DNA from: Verrucomicrobia bacterium LP2A
GTDB lineage: Bacteria; Verrucomicrobiota; Verrucomicrobiia; Methylacidiphilales; Methylacidiphilaceae
NCBI GenBank assembly: GCA_000526255.1
Contig: JAFS01000002.1
Coordinates: 868,001 to 932,000, forward strand
DNA length: 64,000 bases
Direction: 5' to 3'
In this document: piece by piece, positions 1 to 8,965 of the stretch
Layout: the number at the start of each line of letters is the position of its first letter
How positions within the stretch are numbered: the stretch's first letter is position 1
Notes under the pieces: model-generated
Database searches by the model: none
What the model was told of the DNA's origin: nothing
The model's input: the letters and a program-made list of their open reading frames with translations, nothing else
Translations under genes and position numbers: made by a program

Positions 1-1181
1 CGGATGAGGGCTCGGGTCTGTCGGGCGATCATCAGCTCCTCGTCGGTGGGGACGACTCGAATCTCGACGGGGCTTGCTTCGGAAGAGATGACCGGCTCGT
101 TCTTCCGGTTCCTCTCGGGATCGAGCTTGAGGCCAAGGAAACCGAGCGGGGAGCAGATCCGCTCGCGGATCTCGGGCGCATGTTCGCCGATTCCGCCCGA
201 GAAGACCAGGAGGTCGAGTCCTCCCAGTGCGGCGGCCAAGGAGCCGAGGAACTTGCGAGCCTGATAACAAAAGATTTCGACCGCGGCGGCCGCCTTCTCG
301 TCGTTTGCTTCGGCGGAGAGGAGGTCGCGCATCTCGCCCGAGGACTCGGAGAGGGCGAGGAGTCCCGACTCTTCGGAAAGCAGCCGCGCGACCGTGGTCA
401 GGCGAAGGCCCCGCTCGCGCAGCAGGTAGAGGACGATCCCCGGGTCTAGATCGCCGCAGCGGGTGCCCATCACGAGTCCCGACGTTGGCGTGAAGCCCAT
501 CGTGGTGTCGACGCTCTTTCCTTCGCGCACAGCGGTCATGCTCGCTCCTCCGCCGAGATGGGCGAGCACGATGCGGCCTCGCGCCCGCTCCGGCGGCAGG
601 ATCGTTTGGAGGACGGAGAGGAGATATTCGCAGGAGATCCCGTGGAAGCCGTAACGCACTAGACCCTCCTGCCGAAGAGAGAGGGGTAGGGCGTAGGTGC
701 GCGCCCAAGGAGGCATCGACCGGTGGAAGGCCGTGTCGAAGCAGCCGACCTGGGGAAGGTCCGGTTTGAGCTTCCGAATGGAACGGACCGCCTCGAGCTC
801 GTGCGGAAGATGTTCGGGGGCTAACCCAGAGAGATCCTGAAGGCTCTGCAGGACGGGGGAGGTGAGAAGGCGGGGAGCGCCGAAAGCGGGGCCGCCGTGG
901 ACGAGCCGGTGGCCGACGGAGTCGAGGCCGCCCGTCGGAGAGACCGATTCGAGCCAGGAAAAGAAGCGGGCGAGCCCAGCCCGGTGATCGGGGAGAGGAA
1001 TGCGTTCCTGCCAGACCGCGGTTCCTTCCGCATCCTTGGCTTCGCAGAGCCCCTCACCGGCTCCAATGTGTTCGAGCTTCCCGGAAAAAAGTCGCCTCTC
1101 CAAGAAAGCCATCTGGAAAAGAGCGAACTTGAGGCTCGTCGACCCGCTGTTGATCGTGAGGATCTTGTCAGGATCAGCCAT
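1..1181 (-). CDS. ackA: Acetate kinase, 3' end cut by window edge
   Basis: Converts acetate and ATP to acetyl phosphate and ADP (reversible) in the cytoplasm, linking acetyl-CoA overflow to ATP synthesis. Read on the minus strand from an ATG at 1181, with GGAAG just upstream, the frame is open to the window edge for about 393 codons; acetate kinases are usually near 400 residues, so only a few residues and the stop are missing. Visible family motifs are the N-terminal INSGSTSLKF nucleotide/phosphate loop, VGHRLVHGGP in the middle, VRYGFHGIS before the ATPase core and VPTDEELMIARQT near the C-terminus. It is the last gene seen of a six-gene minus-strand run, 34 bp after the site-2 protease gene. 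No phosphotransacetylase gene is in the window. Identification is firm. Confidence 0.93.
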   Translation of the reverse strand, partial: MADPDKILTINSGSTSLKFALFQMAFLERRLFSGKLEHIGAGEGLCEAKDAEGTAVWQERIPLPDHRAGLARFFSWLESVSPTGGLDSVGHRLVHGGPAFGAPRLLTSPVLQSLQDLSGLAPEHLPHELEAVRSIRKLKPDLPQVGCFDTAFHRSMPPWARTYALPLSLRQEGLVRYGFHGISCEYLLSVLQTILPPERARGRIVLAHLGGGASMTAVREGKSVDTTMGFTPTSGLVMGTRCGDLDPGIVLYLLRERGLRLTTVARLLSEESGLLALSESSGEMRDLLSAEANDEKAAAAVEIFCYQARKFLGSLAAALGGLDLLVFSGGIGEHAPEIRERICSPLGFLGLKLDPERNRKNEPVISSEASPVEIRVVPTDEELMIARQTRALI

Positions 1182-1215
1182 CGCACTTCCTTCGACACCC
1201 GCCGCGGCTGCGGCG

Positions 1216-2331
1216 TTACGGACCCTGGAAAATGGTCCGGCCTCTCCGCTTGCGCTGATCGAGGGCCCCGTGGATCAGCAGAAACTCTCCGATGTTCTCC
1301 AAGGAGAGGAGGCCCGCGAGCTCCCCGTTGCGCATGACGACCGCTGAGCGTTGCCCCTGCTGCTGGAGGCGGGCGATCGCCACATCCGCCATTTCCGCTG
1401 CGTCCACCGTGAGGAAGTCTCGATTCATGACCCCTTCTACGGAAGACTCTTCGCCGAAGCGGGAGAGCCCTTCCACGAGATTGTTTCGGGTGAGGATGCC
1501 GACGACGGTGCGGTCGGAGACTACGGGGAAGTCGAGGTGGTAGCCGGCCAGGAGGTGATGGACGGCCGTCCGGAGGGGGTCATCGGGCCCGAGCGTATGA
1601 AACTCGGTCATCATCAGGTGGCTGACCGAAATGGCACCGAGGACCGATTTTACCTGGACGAGGCTCGCTTCCTGGGCGGCTCCCATCCAGACGAATAGGG
1701 CGATGAAGAGCAGGAAAGGATTATGGCCGAAGAAGCCGTAGATGCCGAAAAAGAGAGCCATTCCCTGCCCGACCGTTGCGGCGATCTGGGTCGCTCGAAC
1801 GGCGTCCATCCGGGAAGCGAGCAGGGCTCGCAGCACGCGGCCGCCGTCCATCGGGAACGCGGGCAGAAGGTTGAATCCGGCCAGGACAACGTTGATCCAA
1901 AAGAGGTTGAGCAAAAGGTTTCCGCTCATCCAGCGGAGGTCGGTCCACGATTCGACGTGTCCACCGAGGAGCAGGATCGCATAGAGGAGAATGGCAAGGA
2001 CGACGTTTACCGCGGGTCCGGCCAGAGCCACCAGCAGCTCTTGCCGGGGATCGTCTGGCATCCGCTCGAGCCGAGCGACCCCTCCGATCGGATAGAGCGT
2101 GATGTTGCGCGTCTGGATGCCGAACCGCTGGGCCGTCAAGGCGTGGCCGAGCTCATGGAGCACGATGATGGCGAAGAGCGGAATCAGGAAAAGGACGGAG
2201 GAGACGACGTCGGAAAAGCTCCCCTTCGACGCATAGGCGCCGACCGCCACCCAGACCACGAGGAGGAGGAAGGTGACGTGAACATAGATGCCGATTCCCC
2301 GGACGACACCGATTTTCCATGCCCATCGCAT
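1216..2331 (-). CDS. Site-2-type (M50) membrane zinc protease with CBS pair
   Basis: A 371-residue polytopic inner-membrane metalloprotease of the S2P/SpoIVFB group, which cleave substrates inside the membrane during regulated proteolysis. The zinc motif HELGH is at residues 59-63 in a hydrophobic helix and the third ligand motif is in NLLPAFPMDGGR. Several transmembrane helices fill residues 15-215, and the C-terminal 140 residues look like two CBS domains, which in this family bind adenine nucleotides and tune activity. The start is 6 bp after the rtcB stop, so the two are almost certainly cotranscribed. The substrate is unknown; no anti-sigma factor gene is seen nearby. Confidence 0.88.
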   Translation of the reverse strand: MRWAWKIGVVRGIGIYVHVTFLLLVVWVAVGAYASKGSFSDVVSSVLFLIPLFAIIVLHELGHALTAQRFGIQTRNITLYPIGGVARLERMPDDPRQELLVALAGPAVNVVLAILLYAILLLGGHVESWTDLRWMSGNLLLNLFWINVVLAGFNLLPAFPMDGGRVLRALLASRMDAVRATQIAATVGQGMALFFGIYGFFGHNPFLLFIALFVWMGAAQEASLVQVKSVLGAISVSHLMMTEFHTLGPDDPLRTAVHHLLAGYHLDFPVVSDRTVVGILTRNNLVEGLSRFGEESSVEGVMNRDFLTVDAAEMADVAIARLQQQGQRSAVVMRNGELAGLLSLENIGEFLLIHGALDQRKRRGRTIFQGP

Positions 2332-2336
2332 AAGCG

Positions 2337-3767
2337 CTAGCCTTTCACGCAGATCAGCGGCTCGAGTCGAGCCACCCTATGGGCCAGCCCAGCCCCCTCG
2401 GCCGCCTCGACGACGGCTGAGACATCCTTATACGCTCCGGGGGCCTCTTCGGCTACTCCGCGGTGAGATCGGGCTCGGATGAGGATGCCTCGGCGCTCCA
2501 GCTCTCCCAGGAGCTCCTTCCCTTCCCAAGTCCGGGCCGCCTGGTTGCGGCTCATCCGGCGGCCGGCCCCGTGGACTGCCGAGGAGAAGGCTCTTGCCTC
2601 ACTTTCCTGAGCCCCGGCGAGGATGTAGGAGCAGGTCCCCATGCTCCCTCCGACGAGAATGGGCTGTCCCCAAGCAGCGAAATCGTCGGGAAGATCGGGG
2701 TGGCCCGGGCCTAGCGCCCTCGTCGCTCCCTTCCGATGGACAAAGAGCCGAAGGGGTTTTGCCTCGACGGAATGGATCTCCTCCTTGCAGGTGTTGTGGG
2801 AGACGTCGTAGAGGAGGGCGAGGTGGCGATCGGGGAAAAATCGCCCAAAGACCTTCCGGATCAGATCGGTGAGAATCTGCCGGTTGGCCAGGGCGCAGTT
2901 GATGCCGGCGCGCATCGCTCGAAGATAGCGCTGGCCCAGCTCGGAAGAAAGGGGGGCGGAAGCGAGCTCCCGCTCCGGCTGCAGAAGCCCGAAAGCTTCC
3001 GCAGCGGCCGCCATCTCGCGCAGGAAGTCGGTGCCAATCTGGTGGCCCAGCCCTCGGGAGCCGCAGTGGAGGGAGATCACGAGATTGCCCGACTCGAGGC
3101 CGTAGGCCCGGGCGATCTCCTGCTGATAGAGCTCCGTTACTTCCTGGATTTCGGCGTAATGGTTTCCCGAGCCGAGCGTTCCCATCTCATCCCGCCCTCG
3201 TCTCTTGGCTTCCCGAGAGACCGCGGCGGGATCGGCCCCATTCATGCAGCCCCGTTCTTCGATCCGATCGAGGTCCTCAGGCTCGCCGAAGCCCGATTCG
3301 ACCGCCCAGCGCGCCCCGCCCCGGAGCATCGCGTCCATTTGGGAATCGTCCAGGTGGATCTTCCCGCAGGCCCCGACTCCCGCCGGGATCTCCCGGGCCA
3401 GCGCCGCGGCGAGCTCCTCCTCCCGGCCGGTGATCGATCCTCTTGGCAGGCCTGTCAAGAGGGTTCGGACCCCGCAGGAGATGTCAAAGCCGACTCCTCC
3501 CGCCGAGATGACCCCTCCTTGCTCCGGGTCGAACGCAGCCACCCCGCCAATGGGGAACCCGTAACCCCAATGCGCGTCGGGCAGCGCGTAGGCCGCCCGA
3601 ACGATCCCCGGAAGCGAGGCGACGTTCGCGACCTGCTCGGCAACCTTGTCGTCCATCTGCTCGAGGAGCGACCGGCTACCGTAGAAGAGTGCGGGAACCC
3701 GCATCGTCCCCTGCGGGGGAAGCTCCCAGGCGGTCTCGGAGAGTTTCTGGAGGCGAGCAAGGTCCAT
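2337..3767 (-). CDS. rtcB: RNA-splicing ligase RtcB
   Basis: GTP- and manganese-dependent RNA ligase joining 2',3'-cyclic phosphate or 3'-phosphate ends to 5'-OH ends, used in RNA repair. Family motifs are all present: DAHWGYGFPIGGVA, GVGFDISCGVR, the metal ligands in LGSGNHYAEIQ and HCGSRGLGHQ, DVSHNTCKEE, VHRKGATRA, GGSMGTCSYIL and VHGAGRRMSR, which in my recollection holds the histidine that becomes guanylylated. About 476 residues, normal for the longer RtcB forms. The frame is open further upstream, but MDLARLQKLS at 3767 is the natural start because the archease gene ends 27 bp upstream. Archease is its known activator, so the pair is functional by context. Confidence 0.93.
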   Translation of the reverse strand: MDLARLQKLSETAWELPPQGTMRVPALFYGSRSLLEQMDDKVAEQVANVASLPGIVRAAYALPDAHWGYGFPIGGVAAFDPEQGGVISAGGVGFDISCGVRTLLTGLPRGSITGREEELAAALAREIPAGVGACGKIHLDDSQMDAMLRGGARWAVESGFGEPEDLDRIEERGCMNGADPAAVSREAKRRGRDEMGTLGSGNHYAEIQEVTELYQQEIARAYGLESGNLVISLHCGSRGLGHQIGTDFLREMAAAAEAFGLLQPERELASAPLSSELGQRYLRAMRAGINCALANRQILTDLIRKVFGRFFPDRHLALLYDVSHNTCKEEIHSVEAKPLRLFVHRKGATRALGPGHPDLPDDFAAWGQPILVGGSMGTCSYILAGAQESEARAFSSAVHGAGRRMSRNQAARTWEGKELLGELERRGILIRARSHRGVAEEAPGAYKDVSAVVEAAEGAGLAHRVARLEPLICVKG

Positions 3768-3793
3768 GAGAAAGCGGAGGTGACTCTCCTGCT

Positions 3794-4243
3794 CTAGACA
3801 TCGACAACGCACTGCGCGACCCACTCGCCGGCTGGGTTCCGGAAGAGCCGCAGCTCGGTGTAGGTGGCTCCCTTCGCTTCGACGACCGGTTCGTGGCGTT
3901 CGGGGTCGAGGGGCTCTCCCCATGCCTCGGCTTCGAGGCGATGGTCGAGGAGTTGAACCGAAAACCGGGAAAAGAGCATCCGGCGGGTAGCCATCTCAAA
4001 AATTATGGCGTTGAGCCAATCGAAGAGCAGGGACTCTCCGCTCGGAGCGGTGCAGGAGATGGGAACCGGCTCCTGCGGCGTTACCCGCTGCGGATCGGTG
4101 ATGACCGCCGTCAAGGCAACCGCGATTTGGGCAAAGGCTTCCTCGCGGGAAGAGCCGATGCCGCGAATGCCGACGTCAGCAATGTGGGCGAAGTGCTCCC
4201 AGCGCGCGCGGGAGGCAGCGTGCGGAGGTTCGGCGGTCGCCAC
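3794..4243 (-). CDS. Archease, RtcB activator
   Basis: A 149-residue archease-family protein. Archease accelerates the guanylylation step of RtcB and allows multiple turnover and alternative NTP use. The sequence shows the expected pattern: EHFAHIADVGIRGIGSS near the N-terminus, with the metal-binding aspartate, a central ESLLFDWLNAIIFE segment and the C-terminal GATYTELRLF region ending in a hydrophobic VDV tail typical of the family. It lies 24 bp after the stress-protein gene and 26 bp before rtcB on the same strand, so it is in one transcript with its partner. Confidence 0.9.
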   Translation of the reverse strand: MATAEPPHAASRARWEHFAHIADVGIRGIGSSREEAFAQIAVALTAVITDPQRVTPQEPVPISCTAPSGESLLFDWLNAIIFEMATRRMLFSRFSVQLLDHRLEAEAWGEPLDPERHEPVVEAKGATYTELRLFRNPAGEWVAQCVVDV

Positions 4244-4267
4244 GGGCGCGAGTCTCCCGCTTTCCTC

Positions 4268-5080
4268 TTAGGGTAGCAAGAGAATCGGGCAGAGGGCCTT
4301 TGCGCAGATTGATTCGATCTCCTCGGGAGGGAGGGGCGAGTCTCCGATCGAAAGCGCCAGGAGGCCAAGCCCTTCGCACGCCGCCGCCCTCAAGATCCGT
4401 TGGGCCTTCGGAGCGATGCCGGTAAGGAGGGTCGAGGAGGGGGCGTCTTGGAGAAGCTCCTGGACTTCGGGATCGAGGGAGACCCCTCCGCCCGAATCCA
4501 GCGAGAGGACGACGAGCTTTCCGGGAAAGTCACGGGCCAGGGCTGCGACCAGCCGCAAGGTCGGGATTTCTGAAGCTTTTCCCGAAAAGACGACCCCAAA
4601 GGGCGATTGGACCGGGGTCCCATCGGAGAGATAGAGAACGGCGGCTCCCGAGCGGGAGACGATTTCTCGGGCGAGAGCTTCTCCCCGCGTCGGGATGCCA
4701 ACATAGGGCTGGGAGCGGACGAGAAGAATCAGGTCGGTTGAGGAGGCGGCTTCCGAAAGGGCCTGAGAGGGGATGCCGCGGAGCACCTGAAAGGACCAGG
4801 GGATGCGCAGGCGCCGCGCCACGCTGCTGACCGCCTCCTGGGCCTGAGATGCCAACGTGCGCAATGTTCGCTCAATCGTGGAGAGCTCGAGCTCGTGCCA
4901 GCAGGCGGTGTCGATCCCGATTTCGGAAGCGAAGGGAAGGCCAGCCAACCGGAGAAGGTTGCTATCCTCCAGGAACAGATAGGCGAGCTTAGCTTCAAGG
5001 CGCGCGGCGAGATCGGCGGCCGCCTCCGCTCCCCCTTCGGAGAAGGCTTGCCCGAACAAGACGATCCGCTCGATCCTCAC
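4268..5080 (-). CDS. Universal-stress-like protein, tandem Usp-type folds
   Basis: A 270-residue soluble protein that looks like two UspA-type alpha/beta domains in tandem. The first half runs from RIERIVLFGQAFSEGGAEAAADLAARL through STDLILLVRS to SGAAVLYLS; the second starts near FGVVFSGKASEIPTLRLVAALA and ends with CPILLLP, the usual last strand of a Usp fold. Clear ATP-loop motifs are not obvious, so nucleotide binding is uncertain. Its ATG overlaps the stop of the Lon-like gene by an ATGA, so translation is probably coupled. A role as stress adaptor to the protease or RNA-repair genes is inference. It could also be a cation/proton antiporter regulatory-type domain protein. Confidence 0.6.
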   Translation of the reverse strand: MRIERIVLFGQAFSEGGAEAAADLAARLEAKLAYLFLEDSNLLRLAGLPFASEIGIDTACWHELELSTIERTLRTLASQAQEAVSSVARRLRIPWSFQVLRGIPSQALSEAASSTDLILLVRSQPYVGIPTRGEALAREIVSRSGAAVLYLSDGTPVQSPFGVVFSGKASEIPTLRLVAALARDFPGKLVVLSLDSGGGVSLDPEVQELLQDAPSSTLLTGIAPKAQRILRAAACEGLGLLALSIGDSPLPPEEIESICAKALCPILLLP

Positions 5081-7497
5081 GTCTTTGCCTCGCCGGACGA
5101 AAGGGAGCGTGCCCTGCGGGCAAACTCGCCGAGCTTCCGTTCCACCCGTCCGTTGATGCTCTCTTCTGGATAGCGGCCCTCCGGGCTCCGTTCACCCGCG
5201 GGAATGCCTGTCAAGAGTTCCATGGCTTGGTCAACCGTCTGCACGGCGTAGAGGTGAAAAAAACCCTGCTCGACCTTTTCGAGCAGCTCCCGGCGGAGGA
5301 CCAGGTGGTCGACGTTGGCTGCTGGGATGATTACTCCCTGGCGACCCGTGAGAGAGCGCGCGCGGCAGATGTCGAAAAAAGCCTCTACCTTTTCGTTGAC
5401 GCCTCCGATCGCCTGCACCCGCCCTTTCTGATTGATCGATCCCGTGATTGCCAGCGACTGCCGGATCGGGAGTTCGGCCAGCGTCGAAAGAAGAGCGCAG
5501 AGCTCCGCGCAGGAAGCGCTGTCCCCTTCGATCATCCCATAGGACTGCTCGAAGACGAGGGTCGCTGCGAGCGAGAGTGGCTCCTCCGGCACGTAGCGGC
5601 CAGCCAGGAATCCCGAAAGGATGAGGAACCCTTTGGAGTGAATCGGACCCCCAAGCTTGGCTTCGCGCTCGATGTCCACCACCTTCCCGCTGCCGAAGCG
5701 CACACGTGCGGTGATTCGGTTGGGATGGCCGATGAGTACGCCTCCCGCTTCGAGGACGGCCAAGCCGTTGACTTGGCCTACGCTCTCTCCCTCGCTGTCG
5801 ACCAAAAGGGTGCCACGCAGCACCTCTTCCCGCAGGCGCTCCCGGATCCGGCCCGAGCGCGCCTCCGCAGCGGCTATCGCCTTCTCGACGTGGGCTTCGG
5901 TGATGATCGGCGCCGAAGCGTCCCGGGCCCAAAAGTCGGCTTCCTGGAGGAAATCGGTCATGGTTCGTCCGCGCAGCGAAAGTTTCTTGGCATCCGCGGC
6001 GATCCGGCTCCCTTCCTCCAGCAGGCGGGCCACCGCCCGGCGGTCCAGAGGCAGGAGCTTCCCCTTACGAGCCTCGTCCGCCAGGAACTGTGCGTAGGGC
6101 ACCACGATCGCCTCGCTCCGATCGACGTCTTCCTCGAAGTCGACGACGACCTTGAACAGCTCGGAGAACTCGGGGTCGAACTCGTGCAGCAGATAGTAGA
6201 GCGACCGCTCTCCCAGCAGGATCACTTTCAGGTCGAGCGGAATCGGTTCGGGCTCCAGCGAAACCGTGCTGAGGATCCCGAGAGCCTCGCCCAGCGGCTC
6301 GATCCGGATCTGCCGGCTGCGGAGAGCCCGTTTGATCCCTTCCCAGGAAAAGGGGTGGGAGAGGAGACGGAGGGCGTCGATGGCCAGATAGCCCCTGTTG
6401 GCCTTGTGGAGCGAGCCCGGACGAATGAGGGAGAAGTCGGTGACCAGCGCTCCCATTTGCGCGATGTGCTCGACCGTGCCGAAGAGGTTGGAAAAGGTTG
6501 GATTCTCTTCCAGGACCACGGGAGAGCCTTTGGCCCCGCATTGATCGACGACGACGTTCACTCGGTAGCGGCGGAGGAAGGCGTCGACCGCATCGGGGCC
6601 GATGCCGGAAAGGATCATCCCCGGAGGCAGGGCGTCGGCTTCCTTGGGAAGACGGAAGCTTTCGGCGTTCTTGAGCGCATCCCTTTCGACCGACTCCAAG
6701 TGGGCGCAGATGGCTGGCATCTCCGCATACTTGGCCTTGAGCTCCTCGAGCAGGTTCGAAACCGTCGAGCGGACGAGCGAGCGGTTGAGCTCGCGTAGCT
6801 TGCCCTGCGCTTCCCTCCGCCACTTGGGAATCTCCCGGATCACCTTGGTCAGCTCTTCCTGCAGAGCGGAGACCCGCGACTGGATTTTCTCCTTTTCCTC
6901 GTCCGGCAGCTTGGAGAAGCTTTCCGGGTCGAGCACCTCCCCGTTCTTGAGCGGGGCAAACGCGAAGCCAGCCGGCGTCTGGAGAAGGGCGATCGCGTCC
7001 TTTAGTGCGCGCTCCCGGAGCTCCGAGAAGGCCTGCTCCCGCCGCTCATGGAAGCTCTGCTCGATGTCCTGTGTGCGCGCTCGGTATTCGTCGCTGTCAA
7101 AAACTGCGGGAATGCCGACACGGAGATCCTCTACGAAGCGATCCATGTCCTCGGCGAACTCCCCCGCCTTCCCGGGCGGAAACGCCAGCGCCCTGGGCCG
7201 CCGCTCGTTCTCGAAGGCAAACACGTAAGCCCAATCTCGGGGAACGGTCCGACCCGCCGACCATTCCTCGAGGAAGCGGAGGATCAGAGAGCGCTTTCCG
7301 ATCCCGCTCGGCCCCATGACGAAGAGGTTATAGCCCGGCTGCTCCATGGCGACGCCGAAGCGTACCGACTCCATGGCTCGTGCCTGGCCCAGCACACCCG
7401 GACTCTCGTTCAGCTCCGCCGTCGTCTCGAAGGGAAGCCGGCTTGGGTCGATGCGGCGATCGAGAGTCTTGGCGTCCAGGCGGAGATCGGATCTCAC
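5077..7497 (-). CDS. Lon-like ATP-dependent protease, AAA_32 type
   Basis: An 806-residue protein of the Lon-related family in which an unusual AAA+ domain is joined to a C-terminal Lon (S16) peptidase domain. The Walker A motif is GPSGIGKRS near residue 65, followed by a helical insert rich in charged residues at about 150-270. The catalytic serine lies in EGDSASCAEL and the lysine partner in GGVNEKVEAFF, together the Ser-Lys dyad. There is no N-terminal substrate-recognition domain of classical Lon. It probably degrades misfolded or regulatory proteins in the cytoplasm. It is the first gene of the minus-strand operon leading to archease and rtcB; a 140 bp intergenic gap upstream should hold the promoter. 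Confidence 0.88.
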   Translation of the reverse strand: MRSDLRLDAKTLDRRIDPSRLPFETTAELNESPGVLGQARAMESVRFGVAMEQPGYNLFVMGPSGIGKRSLILRFLEEWSAGRTVPRDWAYVFAFENERRPRALAFPPGKAGEFAEDMDRFVEDLRVGIPAVFDSDEYRARTQDIEQSFHERREQAFSELRERALKDAIALLQTPAGFAFAPLKNGEVLDPESFSKLPDEEKEKIQSRVSALQEELTKVIREIPKWRREAQGKLRELNRSLVRSTVSNLLEELKAKYAEMPAICAHLESVERDALKNAESFRLPKEADALPPGMILSGIGPDAVDAFLRRYRVNVVVDQCGAKGSPVVLEENPTFSNLFGTVEHIAQMGALVTDFSLIRPGSLHKANRGYLAIDALRLLSHPFSWEGIKRALRSRQIRIEPLGEALGILSTVSLEPEPIPLDLKVILLGERSLYYLLHEFDPEFSELFKVVVDFEEDVDRSEAIVVPYAQFLADEARKGKLLPLDRRAVARLLEEGSRIAADAKKLSLRGRTMTDFLQEADFWARDASAPIITEAHVEKAIAAAEARSGRIRERLREEVLRGTLLVDSEGESVGQVNGLAVLEAGGVLIGHPNRITARVRFGSGKVVDIEREAKLGGPIHSKGFLILSGFLAGRYVPEEPLSLAATLVFEQSYGMIEGDSASCAELCALLSTLAELPIRQSLAITGSINQKGRVQAIGGVNEKVEAFFDICRARSLTGRQGVIIPAANVDHLVLRRELLEKVEQGFFHLYAVQTVDQAMELLTGIPAGERSPEGRYPEESINGRVERKLGEFARRARSLSSGEAKT

Positions 7498-7591
7498 AAT
7501 GGCTTTTTCGGGAACAATCCTCTTCCTGTAAAGGGTTTTTGCAGTGAGGGAGATCCGGAAGAGTGGAAATTTTCCTTCGAAAAAGACCGCG

Positions 7592-7621
7592 CCATCGCCT
7601 TCCTCGGGCGATATGGTTTTT
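7592..7621 (+). terminator. GC-rich stem with T-run in a gene leader
   Basis: On the plus strand CCATCGCC (7592-7599) can pair with GGCG and ATGG (7607-7616, two-base bulge), followed directly by five T residues. This is terminator-like, but the only plus-strand gene nearby starts 17 bp downstream, so it would act as an attenuator or be coincidental. Confidence 0.25.
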
Positions 7622-7637
7622 CGATTAGGCCCGCGAC

Positions 7638-8291
7638 ATGGAACGAGTCATCCATTCAGCCATTCTCGGCCGGCTTCTGCCGGATAGCTCCGAGGCGGAG
7701 CGGAGGCGGCGGGAGCTTCGCCGGATCCATCGTCTCATGGGGAACCTGAGCTGGTTCCGCCGTCAGGTGCGTCGGCGCGTAAAGGAGTTTACTCGCGGCA
7801 TCGAAATCGGCCCCGGCGACGGTGCGCTGGCTCGACTGCTCTACTTGGACCCTAAGCTTCGGGACAAGCTGGCTTTGACGGGGCTCGATCGGAGCGCCCG
7901 TCCGGCAGCCTGGCCGCTCCCCTGGGAGTGGCGGCGGGAAGACGTGCGGGAGTTTGCCGGATGGGGAGACTACCCCTTGGTGGTAGCGAACCTCGTCTTC
8001 CACCGGTTCGCCGATGAGGACTTGGGGAAGATCGGCAAGGCGCTCGATCAGTCCTGCCGGCTCCTGCTGGCGGTCGAGCCGGCTCGGCGCGGATTGCATT
8101 TGGCCGAGCTCCGTCTCCTCCGCCTCTTTGGCGTAAGCCGAACTGTCTATGAGGAGAGCCGGGCCGCTATCCACGCGGGCTTCCTGGGGAGTGAGCTCGT
8201 GGAGGCCCTGGGGCTCTCGGCCCGGCGGTGGAAGTTCGATGTGGAGGGCACCTTCCGCGGAGCCTATCGGCTGATCGCCGAGCGCCATTGA
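7638..8291 (+). CDS. Class I SAM-dependent methyltransferase
   Basis: A 217-residue protein with a recognisable SAM-binding motif I (GIEIGPGDGALARLL, around residues 54-68), a motif II acidic residue in TGLDRSARP and a motif IV-like YPLVVANLVFHRF. After a basic N-terminal helix (RRRRELRRIHRLMGN) the fold looks like a compact class I methyltransferase. The substrate cannot be told: residues after the core do not resemble a named family I recognise. It is a lone plus-strand gene, divergent from the Lon-like operon and 84 bp ahead of the Uma2 gene. Confidence 0.65.
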   Translation: MERVIHSAILGRLLPDSSEAERRRRELRRIHRLMGNLSWFRRQVRRRVKEFTRGIEIGPGDGALARLLYLDPKLRDKLALTGLDRSARPAAWPLPWEWRREDVREFAGWGDYPLVVANLVFHRFADEDLGKIGKALDQSCRLLLAVEPARRGLHLAELRLLRLFGVSRTVYEESRAAIHAGFLGSELVEALGLSARRWKFDVEGTFRGAYRLIAERH

Positions 8292-8374
8292 GGCGAGGGA
8301 GCAGGATGGGGGGAAGGTCTCGGCCTTGCCGTGGAATCGAGGCGCTAGTATCGTCGAAAGGGAAGGAGACGGAC

Positions 8375-8965
8375 ATGACGACGACTCTCGGACCCTACAC
8401 CGTGAAAGAGTGGCTTGCGACTCCCGTGGGAGAACATTGGCAGCTGATCGGTGGGAATCTGATCATCACCGAAGAAAGTTACGGGAATAGCCGGTTGGCA
8501 AAGGAGATCGAGCTCGAGATCGGATTTTATCTTCGCCAGCAGCCTTTGGGAACGATCGAGCGCAACGTCGCGTTTCGTTTTCCTGAGATCGCAAATGCCG
8601 ACCGCGAAGGAGTGGTTCCCGACCTGTGCTACATCCCGAGCGACGAGCTGAAAAAGGCCAATCTCAAAGCGAACGTCCAGGAAGGAGTTGTTCCGGCTCT
8701 TGTGATCGAAATTCTCTCTCCGTCGACCGAGAAGATCGACCTGGGACCCAAGGTGGCGATTTACCGGGAAGCCAGGGTTCAAGAATATTGGATTCTCGAT
8801 TGGGAAGAGGAAACGGTGCTGATCTATCGTTTTGCGGAAGCCGGCGAGAAGCCCGTCGCCGTTAAGAGCTTCGACGACACCTTGACTACGCCTCTGCTTC
8901 CCGGATTCTCCTTGGAGCTGCCCAAGATGCGAGAGGCGCTCGATGCCATACGGCGGCAAGGGTAA
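8375..8965 (+). CDS. Uma2-family PD-(D/E)XK nuclease-fold protein
   Basis: A 196-residue protein of the Uma2 family (restriction-endonuclease-like fold), widespread in Cyanobacteria and some other phyla and of unproven cellular role. The start MTTTLGPYTVKEWL at 8375 follows a good GGAAGGAGA site. Diagnostic residues are visible: acidic PDLCYI, VIEILSPST with the catalytic glutamate, then the lysine in KVAIYREARVQEYWILDW. The C-terminal LPGFSLELPKM closes the fold as in relatives. Such genes often occur in dispersed copies; here it sits next to an IS element, which fits an accessory gene. Confidence 0.85.
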   Translation: MTTTLGPYTVKEWLATPVGEHWQLIGGNLIITEESYGNSRLAKEIELEIGFYLRQQPLGTIERNVAFRFPEIANADREGVVPDLCYIPSDELKKANLKANVQEGVVPALVIEILSPSTEKIDLGPKVAIYREARVQEYWILDWEEETVLIYRFAEAGEKPVAVKSFDDTLTTPLLPGFSLELPKMREALDAIRRQG

